From the NCBI RefSeq assembly GCF_050908995.1, contig NC_135126.1, forward strand, positions 4,774,001-4,838,000: a stretch of 64,000 nucleotides of DNA, written 5' to 3'. Numbering within the stretch: position 1 is the first letter of the stretch; each line of letters starts with the position of its first letter. Of the stretch, positions 1 through 13,300 are shown one piece after another. The position numbers and the translations under genes were made by a program. This DNA comes from Andrena cerasifolii (lineage: Eukaryota > Arthropoda > Insecta > Hymenoptera > Andrenidae). A model generated the notes under the pieces. It was not told the origin of the DNA and ran no database searches. It saw nothing but the letters and a program-made list of their open reading frames with translations.

Positions 1-1355
1 TTCCAAGCGAATAATAAAATTCAAAATAACATTTCCCACAAACCTTACGCAACGTTATTCATTTTACAAAAATCCTACGTGCATAAAACGTTACTTGTTA
101 AAAACAAGAAATAAGTTGTTTTGCTCCTTACAATTTTCAAACCCATTTGTTTCAACTACGCAAAATTGATGTCTATTTCAAATACTTAAACTGAACGAAT
201 CATTCATTCTTTTACTTACTACTTATTCTTAAATTCTCAGTGCGTTACTTACTCTGAAATTTTGCCACGTTGAATGCGAAACGTCGCGCCTCTTTCCGAT
301 TGACTGAATCGAACATTTATTGCTAGAAATATAAAAGCAAGTAACTCCACCAGGTTTAAAAGTGATATGAAGCGACGGTACTACAATTTTTTCGTTTCTT
401 CACTTTCTTATGCAGTTCCGGTTCTTTTGCGGCAAGTACGGTCATCCGCGAGTACTCTCGTTCTCTCTCACACATCCGCATATTTCACAGCAGACGTAAA
501 ATGGCACGTGGGGTTCCACGGGAACGCCATTGAATCCGTGGCTCGTGAGAAACTCGAAGGCAATAGTTGGTCGCTCAAATCTTCACTGCACTTGATTTTA
601 TGCCACACTTGTGCCCCTTTCACTTCTGACCTCTCTCCGAAAAGTTTCATTAAATATTAATTCGAAAATCTCATAATCGAACGGACATAAGTCGCGTTAT
701 TATTATTATATCCATCTACGTGCATGTTCTTAAATAATACAACATTTTCTTATTTTTCTTTATATCTAGGTATCAATATTTTCCTCTATATATTCTTGCC
801 GAACTTGTTGTTACAATTTCCAGAAAAGTAATATCGTATTCATTTCGAATAAGAGAAATGCATTTAATGTGCATTGAAAAGTATTGGTGTGACTTGCGTT
901 TGTATTCAAACTGTTTGTTTAATCGAGGCTGGTGTAAATAACTGGTTAGCAGGCTGCTAAATAAAAAGTTAAAAACAATTTCGAACAATTCTGCGGAAAC
1001 ATGGAATTAGCGTAATCGTTTAGTTCCAGCGGAATTGTAACATGGTTCTGGAATAATTCAAAGCGCTTCTGAATGTTTCTCAGGAGCTGACCCACTTCAG
1101 TTTACTCTGTGTTTATTTTCCATGGTTATTGACTACCGTGAGAAGTATATATTTTCTAAGTACAGGTATACCATCGTAGATTTACATAACTCGTTAGAAA
1201 GACGAATCTTATCGTTAATATTAATTGTTACCACATTCGAACGACTAGTTACTCTCTGATTTTGCAAACTAAACTGATCGTGAGCTAACACTCTGGCTTC
1301 ACAAGACGACTGCGGCATCGAATTTCAATCCAATCGTCAACTTATATGGTTTCAG
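1..1355. other. Upstream region of the proline-rich gene; no confirmed exon
   Basis: AT-rich DNA with no recognisable coding exon. It must contain the first coding exon of the proline-rich gene, because the exon that begins at 1356 opens after a splice acceptor and has no in-frame ATG before its signal-peptide-like segment. A short ORF from ATG 367 carries a possible phase-0 donor (CAA|GTACGG, about 436) that would join in frame, but the resulting signal peptide would be unusually long, so I do not assign it. Confidence 0.5.
330..337 (+). promoter_or_regulatory. TATA-like box
   Basis: The octamer TATAAAAG lies about 30 bp upstream of a position where transcription could begin (about 360-366) and just before an ATG at 367. 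Cuticle-type and other secreted-protein genes of insects often have a TATA box and a very short first exon. This could be the promoter of the proline-rich gene; no transcript evidence is available. Confidence 0.35.
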
Positions 1356-4300
1356 GTTTTGTCGATATTATTGCTGCTGATATTTCTATGCAGCGCGGCG
1401 TCAGCTCTGAAAAATGATCGAGGAGGATCGTCCTTCAGAAGTGGGCCAAATTTTACCCAACGTAGTCGGAGGATCGCGCTGAACGAATATCTCGTCCCAC
1501 CTCCGCCACCGCGACACCAACCAGTGAGATCTGGAAGGGTAGCTAATCCTCAATCGACGGAAGGCCCAGGATACTTTTCAAAATTCATGAACTGGTTGAA
1601 TCCCTTCGGTTTTGCCGCCCCGTCCCATCCACTCTTGAAATCGCCACCGTACCTCGAAACACCTTTTCCCCCGACGCAACAAACTCACGTCCTACCGTTT
1701 AACGCACATCCCCCCGCGGAACCAGGCGCATCTTTGCATTCTCCGCTTGGACCACAACCTGGTCTACCTCTGTACCCTCCCCTTGCCCCACCTCCCGGTC
1801 AACATTCTAGTTTTCTCCTTACTCCTCCAGTTCCTCCGCACCCTATTCCACCGCTCAATGCGCCACCTAACCCGGCGTTCCCAATTTATAGCCCACCTCC
1901 AGCCCCTTCTTCGCACCAACAGTTTCTTCCACCTGCTAAAAACAATCGTGATCCGCACCCGCCGTCGAACAAAGGGAAACCATGCAATCCTTGCAACAAG
2001 GTCCCTTGGATTCCGATGCAGGGCGGTGGAGTTCATTCGGATGTTCCGTATCCCCTCTCCCCGCAGCCACAGAACGGTTACCTTCCTCCTAGCAATCAAG
2101 GAAACCACGACGCCCAACACGCAGCTTCCCACGAAATCAGAATCCCAGATTATTCTCAGCTGAAAGTTGAACAGAACGGGCAAGGTCTGGTCAGTCCATT
2201 GCCAGATCCACTGCTGTATCCTGGTCCTATACCTCCGTTGTACAAACCGATATCCTTCGATCGGCCACCTCAAAATTTTCATACAGATATCGCGGAGCAT
2301 CTAGAACCGCCGTCTTTGCCTGCCGCGCCGTCCATCGATCAGGGACACAAAGATCCTGAGATCTCGGGACAGTTTAGTATCCGCGATAATCACGATCTGA
2401 CGTCTAGCGGAACGCAAATTAATCAAGGACACGTAAACGTCCTACCCCAGAATCAAGGAGCGGACATCGACGAAGGACTCGCAGACCACAAAGGATCGTT
2501 TGGTACTTCCATCTTGGACGAGCAAACTCCGCTCTCAGGACCATCTCATGAACAAAAGTACCACGATCCCTCCGTTCCGAAGCAAGAACACGGCGGAGGT
2601 TTGAACCAGCCGGTTCAGAGTAATCAGAACACTGTCGCTAGCTTCGGATCGTCGAGTATCGACAATCACGGTTTTACGAGCCAGGGTGCCGATGGATACC
2701 ACGAATCGTTCGTGCCGAATTCAGGAAACAATGGCGGACTAAATTACTTGCCCCCGGATTTGAACCCCTCAGCCAGTTTTGGGAGCTCCGCTTTTAACAA
2801 TCAGGATGCTGAAAGCTCGAATTACCAATATTCCGAAGATTTGTCCCCCAGCAGCAGTATCGTCAAAAATTCTCACGCAACAGCACAGACACCCCCTGCG
2901 ATTGATTCCCCCACTAAAGACGACTCGATACACTTCGAAGAGTCGCCGCTGTTGGATCTCACGAAGAAAAGCGAAAGTCGCACAGACGCACAGTGGTCAC
3001 CGCCTACTACTACTTTCGTTGATGCAGACACAACGTTTGATAGTACCTTGAAAACGACTACGAATTACAATTTACAAACCGATGACCCGCTTTTTGAGGA
3101 TACGTCGGGTTTTAACGGGCCGACTGAGTCTTACTCGTCGTCCAATGTACAGAATAATATTTTTGGATCGTCGACACCTTCGACTGTGGACGTTTTAAAT
3201 AACGACAATCGGTACGTTGAAACGTCGACGATTAGCACGCAATATACAAATCAGCAAGGTGTTTCGTACATCCCACCATCGGGGCAACTTGGATTTTTGT
3301 GGCCAAGTTTGTTGAACACGCGAAATTCGAAGAATGAGTCTCGGAGCAATGGTGCATTCTTGGATTCTCTTGCGGGGTGGAATAATTCTTCTAAGGATAT
3401 TAAGAATTCTGACCAGCAAGGTACTAGAAATCCAATGAATGCAAGCAACAAGCTCGAGAGGCAGCAGAATGTGAAGCGAAATAAACAAGTAAGCTGAATG
3501 ATTTATTGGCACTTAAGTACATACGCTCAATTCTGTTTTTTACACGGTAAATACATTATTAAGAAAACCGTGTAAAGAAGATATGAACTAGGTATAGTAA
3601 AGTCGAGGTTCATTGCTTTCAAAAACCGTCTAATAAGAAACAAATAATAATTTATGAGGAATAGGTTCCAATAAATAGTACAATAATAATTTCCTTTGTA
3701 AAAAAAAAAACCCTGTAAAAAAAGTTTTGAGCGTATGTCTGTATTTTACTTTTACTTTATGTACTAACATAAAATTCATATTTTAATAAATCGAAAATAA
3801 AATTCATATTCCAATAAATCGAAAATAAAATTCATACTCTAACGGTCAAGAAAAATAAAATTAGAAATCAAAACAGATTAGAAAGTTAAGAACAAAAGGT
3901 TAAGATTAAAAGTTAAACGTTACTACTACCATATGCAAGATATTCTAAAACAATCGATTTTTAAAAACTATGTTGAAGAAAAAAAAATGATCAAGGACAG
4001 AATCTATACCATTTTTGGACCGTACTTCATTCTATGTTAATCAAAACACAGTAGTGTTATTACAATTTTTTTTACTCTAATTTTAAACTATTGGATAACG
4101 AAATCGAAGTGGGTGTAGATATCCGACAAAAGTAAATATTCATAAAGTGCAAGGTATTTTTTAATGTAGATGTTTTTAGCATTGCGTAAACGCTTTGAGT
4201 GAAGTGTGGTTTTGAGAAGTACTCCTTCAAAGTAGGTAGACCTTTCGGAGTGATTGTTCCTGCCGAGAAAATTTTGCTTTACTCAACGCGATATATACTG

Positions 4301-7300
4301 GAACGATACTTTCCATGCTTTCCAGAACATATTGACATAAAAACACGTCAAAACCGTGCGCGGGATGCAAATCCTGTTAATATACGTATCTTATATAGTT
4401 TCATTCGTGCAATTAAATACAAACACGGGTATGAATCTCGTTGTATGCTGCAGTTAATTAATAAAATTAAGACAATACAATTAATTAAACTGTAATATCT
4501 CGGGCAATTAACAACGTTTTCTCCTTACACATTTGATGAATATCTTCTTAACTTTCGTTTCCTAGTTCCTGCATTCTATTCATGCCATTTTATATGCAAC
4601 TAATACGCGTTAAGGGGTTTCAAACATTTCCCACCACAGTTCTGCATCACCACTGTTTAAAAATAAACATTTTTCTAAATATCTGACAATAAATTTGCAG
4701 ATGTTTTATCACTTTTCGATGCTAATGCAGTGTTTTTATTTCATTATACAGTGTCCATTTGAAACAATAAAAAAATGTATTCAGTACATTAATTACGAAC
4801 AACAGTATGAGTAGATTTAATAATACTAATTAAAATACACATCTACTTATTTTTTAATTATATAATAATAGAATACTTTATATTCCAAACCAGGATACTT
4901 TAACAAAATTTAAAGAGTTCAGTTTAATATTGATTGGAAACATAATTATTAGGATTAATAGCAGTTTATTATATTAATACTATTTTAGGTGCAAGTTATA
5001 ATACCGTACACATCCGATTACACACCGATACCGTTTCAACAATCCTACGGAGATTGGAGTGTCAGAAACAACGTTGAACGATCAGAAGCAAGGAAAGTTC
5101 CACACCCCAGTAATACGAACATTGATAATTATCTTCAGCAGGAATCGAGAAATGAGATTCGACTAATTAATCAATTGCAATCGCAATTCAATTTTAATGC
5201 TTCGAAGAGGACGAATGGCGAATCCGTGAGACTGTCCTTAGTAGCAACAGAGAATGATTCGATTAAGCAAAGTACGATTAAAGCAAATAACTCCATAGAT
5301 GTGCGGAGGCTACAAAAGAATATCGACAACTGGACGATACAGGTAAGCTGCTTAGCCGTGCTTTTATTTTGCGACGTTACGCCGCAATTTTTTTTCCCAA
5401 TGTGAAACACTTTATTATCGATATATTACGTGATCCATGAATTGTCTTCTTTTTCATAAACTATGGCTATTTGTATTTTCTTACTGAGAAAGATGTTGAA
5501 CATATTTTTGCATAATTATTGGACTTGAAAATCGAATAACAGAAAAAATCATTCAGAGAATTAAAAACACATATCTGACGTTTTTAACTCATTTCGCGCA
5601 AATTTATCACTTACTAAATTTGGTTAATTGCCGGTGAAAAATCGTGGTAATTCAATTTAAAATTACATTTCACAGAAAATGCTGTAACTGAAAATTTACT
5701 CAATATTTTTCCATGAAATTTCAGTTGAAAAATTATAATATCGCAAGCCCTGGATATTAATATTTGTCCTATTTTCATTAGTAGAAGTATGCAAAAAAAT
5801 ATGTACTTTTATATGATCGCTGGTTTTATATGACCGATGCAAAATGTGTTGAGCATAGCGTCTATCATTTTTAGTTCCAAATATTCTCATCTCTCGTCGC
5901 ATCTGCGACTGAACGGTTTCATTCGCGAAATATTTCTGATATTTATAAATAAAAACTACGTTAATTCCAACACTTTCAGCAACAGGGACAGAAAATAATG
6001 GAACATAAGATAGTAAAAGTATAAATTTTTATTTAGGAATACTCGAAACCTACAATGTCCAGTACCATTCAGCCTAGTTCTCCGCACCCTTATCTGATGC
6101 CATCGAAGAAAATACCAACCGAGTACTTAACAACGACAGAGCCTGGCGACCATGCAAATGAGTCGAACGATAACATTGAAAGCGTTAAGACGTATTCTTT
6201 AGCTGGCTTTAGTTTCAACGAAGTGGAACACGAGGGTTCTGCGAGCAATGACATAGAAGCGACTCAGGCGGTAATTTGCTCGTTAATTCTCTAAAATCCA
6301 CCGCTAATTAATTCGTATCGTTATATATACTGCGTTCCATATAAGAGCGTACCAACGCCCCTACCGATTTGCGACCGGTTTGCGCAGCTCCCACGGATCT
6401 AACACACGCGATTGGTCGTAGCACTTTCCCTGCCGGTTTGCTACCCATCAACAGTATATCCCTGCGCGAAACGAGTACGCTCTAATGTGGAACAAAGTGT
6501 AGCTGCTACCACGATAGCATCGAACAAGTAATAGAATTTAATTTGATGATCATTATTCAACGTGGCGATATTACTTCACCGCGTGTTTCCACCAATCTGT
6601 TTAAGCCTAGAATCGTTTTAATTAGGCAGTCTATATTACAGTAGACATGTAAGATAAAATTAGCTACCATTAAACAATAGGCAATTAAGTAATAGATTTT
6701 CGCTTCCAGTCTATCGAAGTTGCACGCGTAGAAAGCTCCAAATCGATCTCCAGCGCCTTAGAGAGCACGAGTATACCCGCGACAAAAGAAAAGTCGACGT
6801 GGGATGGATACTCTGTGTCGATATCACCCGTGAATAAGGAGCGGGTTTACGTGGTAACGCCGCAGCCGATAACAGCCACTTCGCCGAAGATCGATTTTGA
6901 AAAGCAAAAACGAGAAAAATCGCAACAATCGCCCGCGATGGACGAGCAAAAAGGCGACAGCAGTTTGAGCGAATTCGAGGCGATCGAGAAGGCTTATCAA
7001 GTGCTTCCACAGGCAGTGAATAATCTGGCTGTCGCGTCAACGGGGAAGGAGGATATTCCTTTGTGGGGAATTATGGAGCACGAGGAATTCGCCTCGTTGA
7101 ACTTAGACGACACTGAGGATGAAGCGTCTGAAGACGTAGTAGATGGACCAGTCCTTTATTCTGGACATTCAAAGGTAATTATATATTGAAAACAGTAAGG
7201 ATATTCGAGATTTCAATAGCGATATCAATTCCTCATGAACACTAAACTTTCAAGTACCTACCTATCTGGAAACTAATAGAAAACTGACAAGGAACGCAAC

Positions 7301-10300
7301 TTTGTGGGTTTATATATAGAGTGACTCGAGCCAAGGACAACTGTATATTTCATCGTGCCCAATCGCCATTTATGGGTTGAAAACTAATCGCAAAGTCAAA
7401 TAGACGCTCCCACTTTGTTCGGTGCACTAAGCGCTGCAAACCTGCGTTAATATAATTTTGAAAAAAGTTTTTTCTTCAGATATTTTTTTTAACCTCCTTT
7501 CAAAATTTTGTTAACGCAAATGTTGCAGCGCTTACTTTTTTTCCTGTCTCTTGTACTTTAGGAATTATACGCGAAAAAGTGAGAGTGCCTATTTGACTTT
7601 GAAGTTAGTTTTCATATGCTTAAAGGGCGATTGGCCACGTATGAAACATATCGTTGTTCTTCTCTAGAGTCACTCTATAAGCCCACAAAATTGCGTTCCA
7701 ATTGGTGAGTGCGCGTTCGCGGTGCTCCCTTTTAAGCTCTTTCATGCAAATGCAAAATAATAATTTTATCACTCTTACTGGCATCGGCGTGCTTTCGCGC
7801 GGAGGGATTCGCATTCTGTACAGTGCACGCAGTTTCGGCCTGCTGTTGCAGTCATACTTTCTGGAAAGCATCATATTTTTCACAACCTTGCTACACTCAC
7901 AGTGTTAATAGGTAAACGGTTATAAGGTATAATTTTTCCAATTGCAATGTAAAACAGTACTCCGTGAACTTTGTGAATTACCGTATATAATAGAAATATA
8001 TAGACCAGGGTTGACTAACTGGTGGCTCGCGAGCCGCCGGGGACACCTTCGCCTTGCTGCCACGCTGAACGGCCCCTCTCCATACCTTCCAGACTCTGAC
8101 GATTGAAGTTAGGGATGGAGTGCAAAATCACTAACAGTGATTTATCACAGTGATCGTGATTTTTTTAACTTGAGCGAATTGTTTACCGTCATCGTAATTC
8201 TTGATCTTGAGTGAATTATTTTTTTAAAAAAATTAAATATAGTTTGTGTTGCAGACAAAGCGTGTTAATTCAGCGAATATATACCTAGTATTTACATTCG
8301 TAAATAGCCAATGTGTGCACGCACTGATTTGATTGGCTAAAGTCTTCACATATACATTACACTTTTTAACTAAACTGAAGAAATATTCGTTAATTTAAAT
8401 AGATCCAGAACGATTCCATTGGTTCAATATATACAAATGAAATTCTATAAGCACAGTGAGGACTTGAGAATGTTTCAAGAGAAACTAGAAATTGGGGTTA
8501 TGTGGCCGTGCAAAGAGCAGTTATGCTTTCCACCAATCGGATCACGAAAATCGTGAATCACTGTTCTGCCTGCACCAATCAGAAGCGATCACGAAAATCA
8601 CGGATCACTGTGAAAAATTACCGTGATTGGGAATGAACGTGATCGAATCACTAGTGATTCACAAATCACGGTTCTAGCCAACACTGATTGCAGTCAAAAA
8701 TAGAAGAAAAGAAGGAGGTATCGACTGCGATCGTCAGAGTCTGGTCGGTATGGAGGCGGGCTGTTCAGCGTGGCAACAAGGCGGGGGTTTGTTAAAATTT
8801 TATCCAAATATTATTTGTAGGTATCGCGAGCCAAACGATGACATGTAAGTAGATGCATTTCGAATATGATGGCTCAAGAACAGTACCCTTCACCGTGAAC
8901 GATGGTTGGTTGTTGTACTTAGTGTCTTTTAAATTCTGATGGTTTTCCTTCTGATATCTTTTCGGTTGTGTTCTTCGTCGTGGACCATGAAATGAAATGA
9001 CTTCATTCGTTTGAATGCGAACTGTACACCATCAAAATGGCCAGTGAATACTAATAGGTATAGTTGTATCGAGAACGAGGCATCTACTTAGTGAATCTTA
9101 TGTAAATTAAGTAGCTAATCTTCGTAAAAAGATTAGAACATCGAGACTTTAACACGCATAATTACCTTATTTTCGTTCTTAATAAGGAAGAAAACTGTAG
9201 TTATTACAAACTAATATTATATACAGTTTGATTTATATCGTCTTGTAAATATACATATACGTAAAAGGTAAGGCGCGATTAGTACGATAAATTAGAATTA
9301 AACAAGTTGTAAGTATTATTTTCGTGTAAATTTTATAATCAGCGCTATATAATAGCAGACAATTCGTCGGCAACGATCTATTCTCCACAACAGCGAAATG
9401 TTAAGTTAACGAAACACTGGGAATTACGCAAACTGAGAATAGAAAATAGTTAAGTATCGATTATCAATTTTTAGTATGATTCATCGAGACTAAATGTATT
9501 TCCAGGAATTTGTGAATTATTTCAATACAAACTATTTAATAATAAATGTCTTACCAAATTTTCTATTTACTTAAATGCGAGTTATGTTAAAAATACGCTT
9601 GGAATTTAATTCTACTATACTTCAATTGCCTCGTAAGATTTCGCTTCCTGAACACACAATTGCATGTGTAACGCTTTCCTTTATCGTCACTTTCGATTAT
9701 TTTACATATTTGGAAGTCAGCCAAAAGCGGCTATTTACCCATTTGTATTCAGATGCTTCAACCAATGCACATTCGTACGTATTCTGTGTGCCACTATGTA
9801 TATAGGTTGACAATGTTTAAGACTTTCCCGATTATACGGTGAAAGGGGACCGTATTCCGGTTCACGTTGTCTCACCGATTCAAAACTGCGAATGCGCCTC
9901 ACCATGCGCTTCGTGACTGAAATCTAAGACGACGCGACGCCGACAGTGCTCTCTAATTTCGTTGTTGTTTAGAATTCCGTAGGATGACACGACAAAACGT
10001 TACAGAACACCTCACTTTGACGTTTAAACGCCAGCAAATCAGCATTTCTTTGATCCAAGTAAAGTGTAGGTGGTACGAGTTTGAGGTTAGTCTGAAGAAT
10101 TTTTGCAGAACAATTTTTGTATTACAACCAATATTATTCCAATGAGTTACTTGAGGTACAAACATATATTTCCTTAAAAATTGGAGTAAGTATTTAAGAC
10201 TCTTTTACATACAAAAATTAAGTATTAATGACATGACTAATACAAAATTGCTGGTGCAATAATGTTAATAGTTTTTCTTAAAAAAAATCTAAAAGGACGT

Positions 10301-13300
10301 CGGTTTTTTAGGCCTCGCGGAATTTATTTTTTATAAATCGTGTATTTATATTCACGAATTTTACTGCAAAGCGTTTCATAGCCAAATCTTCAGATAAAAT
10401 TCGCTGATAAGTACTCCACGACATCCCAATTAATTCCACAAGTTTCACGTGGATTCATGAATTTTTGCAACAGTTCCTTCCGTTCGGCTTGTCGAAGGAC
10501 ACCCGAAACGAGATTGATCACAACGCCGATCGACATTTCGCCACTTTTAAAACGGGGAAAACCATTCGTAAACTTGGGTTTTGCTTAGAGCGCCTTTTTT
10601 GTAAGCTGCCCGTAGCATATCAATCTTTGACGCTGCATTTTTCCTCAACAGGAAATAAAACTTGACTGCCACGCGTTGCTCATACAAACCAGCCATTAAG
10701 AAATAGGCAACTTCGTCGAAAGCGTCTTAAGGTAAAGTTCCATGCAGTGATGCCAGAATCATGGGTTTTTGCCCACGGGCGCTACTCCCACTCCATGACC
10801 AAGCGTACCTCCTCCTAGCGCCTGTACCGCACCACTTCAAGCGTACCCTACCTTCTGCTCGTGTGCCGTACGCGCTGCCTAGCCGGCGCTCTTCCACTAA
10901 GACTTCATTTCACCGAGATCCTAGAGCTTGGGTCGCAAACAGAAAGTCAGAGGTTCAAATCCGGGTGCGAAGGGTCTACTTTTTTCATTAATTATTCTCT
11001 AACTTCTATATCATCGATTCTGTAACTGTTCATTGTGACGTGAATTTTAAAGAGTCCATCCTAGAAAGGAGCTTATTGTGTAAGTGGCATTTGAAGGAAT
11101 TATTTCTGATTATGTATACAAAGCGCAGAAGACCAACATCGTACATTAGCCAACTGCGAAAATACTTTGTAAATTAATAGTTTTCAAGTTTTTATTCTAC
11201 TGAGAATATAGATTCTCAAGTTTTTATTATATATATTATTAATTTACAAAGTATTTTCGCAGTTGAAAAAGAGAAATTAGAAAATAATTCAAGAAAAAAA
11301 GTAGAATATTCACACTGGGATTTGAACTCTGGACTTTTTGCTTGTGACCCAAGCGCTTCGATGTCGGTAAAACAGACAGCGCGTACGACACACGGATAGA
11401 GGAACGGGTATGAGCGTAATGCGGTACAGGCGTATGGAGGGGGTACGCTTGGTCGTGGAGTAGGGGTAGCGCCCGTGGGTGAAAACCCACGATTCTGGCA
11501 TCACTGCCGGCGGCAAGCGAGCAGTCTTGAGTGTGCTGCCGGATCGTTAAGACGTTATGCATTACGACATTAGTTATATTTTGTTCAGCACCGAAGTTTC
11601 AAATATATATATATATATATATCTATTCTAATTCTAATAAGAGTTCAGTTAATACAAGGTCCACTACACTAGGAAGTCTTCTACCGCTTTTAATTTATCA
11701 GGATTCGGTTTATCTCCATCTTCAGTTGTAATGTGTCCCAAATATGTTAATTCCAGTTTTAGATATTCGCATTTGGCTGGTTAAAGTTTGAGTTCCTTTC
11801 CACGCAATCGTATTTAGTATTTTGTTCTGATTTTGAAGGGTCTTACCGAAAATCGCAATACCATCGAGGCAGACAAAACAGGTGGTCCCAATCAAACTTT
11901 GAAAAGTTGCTGGCGCATTCTTAAGACCAAAGTGCATGCGTAAAAAGTTTTTACTAAAAACTCGAAATGACCATTTCTCGCAATTCTCTTCTTCTATGGG
12001 GATTTCTGTGAAATCCGTTTGCTAAATCGGAGGCTGAAAAATATTTGGCTTCTCCTAATGAATCGAGAATCTCTTCAATATTCGACAGTGGATATAACTA
12101 TCTTGAGGTGTTTTCGTATTTAGTTTCCTAAAATATACCACCACTCTTCCTATTTTTTTTACCTGAGGCATCCACCTTCTAAGTGCCACCCTTAATGGTG
12201 AATTGTATGGACAGTTACTATTCCGAATTATGCCTTTAGATAACATTTCAGAAACTTGTGTGTCAATTTCATTTTTACGAGTCGCCGGGTAATGGAATTG
12301 CTTAACGTCAATAGGTATTTCCTCTGTTGTATCAATTCTATGTTTAGTTGCATTGGTAAATTAAATTAAATTATCTGTTGATACGTTATCGGAGATTTTC
12401 AAATTTCCCTTATCTGGGTGGTCATCGGTGCCGGGATTTTGCAAGTGTGGGAATGGAATGTCTTCATCTGCTGTCGCAGAAGATGGTCCACAGGCATGGG
12501 AAAATAGGCATACGGCTCCGCGTTGTTCCCTTAACAGCGTGTGCGAACCTATACCGGAAGATTCTGGGAAAAAAACGATCTATTGTTTACCACGAAAGAT
12601 CGTGGTCGTTAAGAGACTGAAGTTGCGGTAACGAAACACTTCACGTCATTAAGTCTGTTCCTGCGGCGAACGACATTGAACAAGCACACGACCTTAATTA
12701 AAGTTCAGATGATACAGCTGTTACCGGTCCGTGTAGAAAGTGTTGCTCAAGTTTTTACCTCGTAGACAGAAAGTACGAAGAAGACAATGCGTTGCTTTCT
12801 TAAAGAGAGAGAGAAAATACAGTGTTGGTAAAAATCTATCCGAGACACGCGTACATGCCCCCTCACAAAATACATACTCATAGTCGACATACGTATGTAT
12901 ATACGTTTCGAATAAATGCTTATACAGAGTGTAACTAAACTGGCGGTAAAACCCGAAAGGATGTGATTTTATATAAAAATGTAAGTCGAAAATATAGGAA
13001 ATTTCTTTTTTATTGGAATTTTGTATCCAAGAAAAATATTAAATATGTAATAGTAAAGGAAAATGAACTGCAAATTAAATGAATCATTGCGGTAAAAATA
13101 AATGTACAATAAGTTTTTCGCGATTGAAGCATTGTTTTTGAGAAGGTCAATTTTAATTCTTTTGTTAATAAATTGTACGTATTCTCGAAGGATTTTCAAA
13201 GTTGATTTTCTAGGAAACAAAGCCCCATTCGAAAAAAATTTATTGTACAAGTTCGCCTTATTTTTGTCCGAGAATTATGTCAGATGCACTTATGCCCGAG

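Noticed and set aside
367..660. 97-codon ORF near the left end
   Set aside because: No recognisable domain; an overlapping minus-strand ORF exists; could only contribute a start codon, and the splice fit is poor.
1764..2300. 178-codon ORF on the minus strand inside the first large exon
   Set aside because: It is the antisense of the proline-rich coding frame; the Arg/Trp-rich composition is what Pro codons give on the other strand.
7620..7908. Overlapping ORFs on both strands
   Set aside because: They lie largely in and beside a fold-back MITE and lack any domain.
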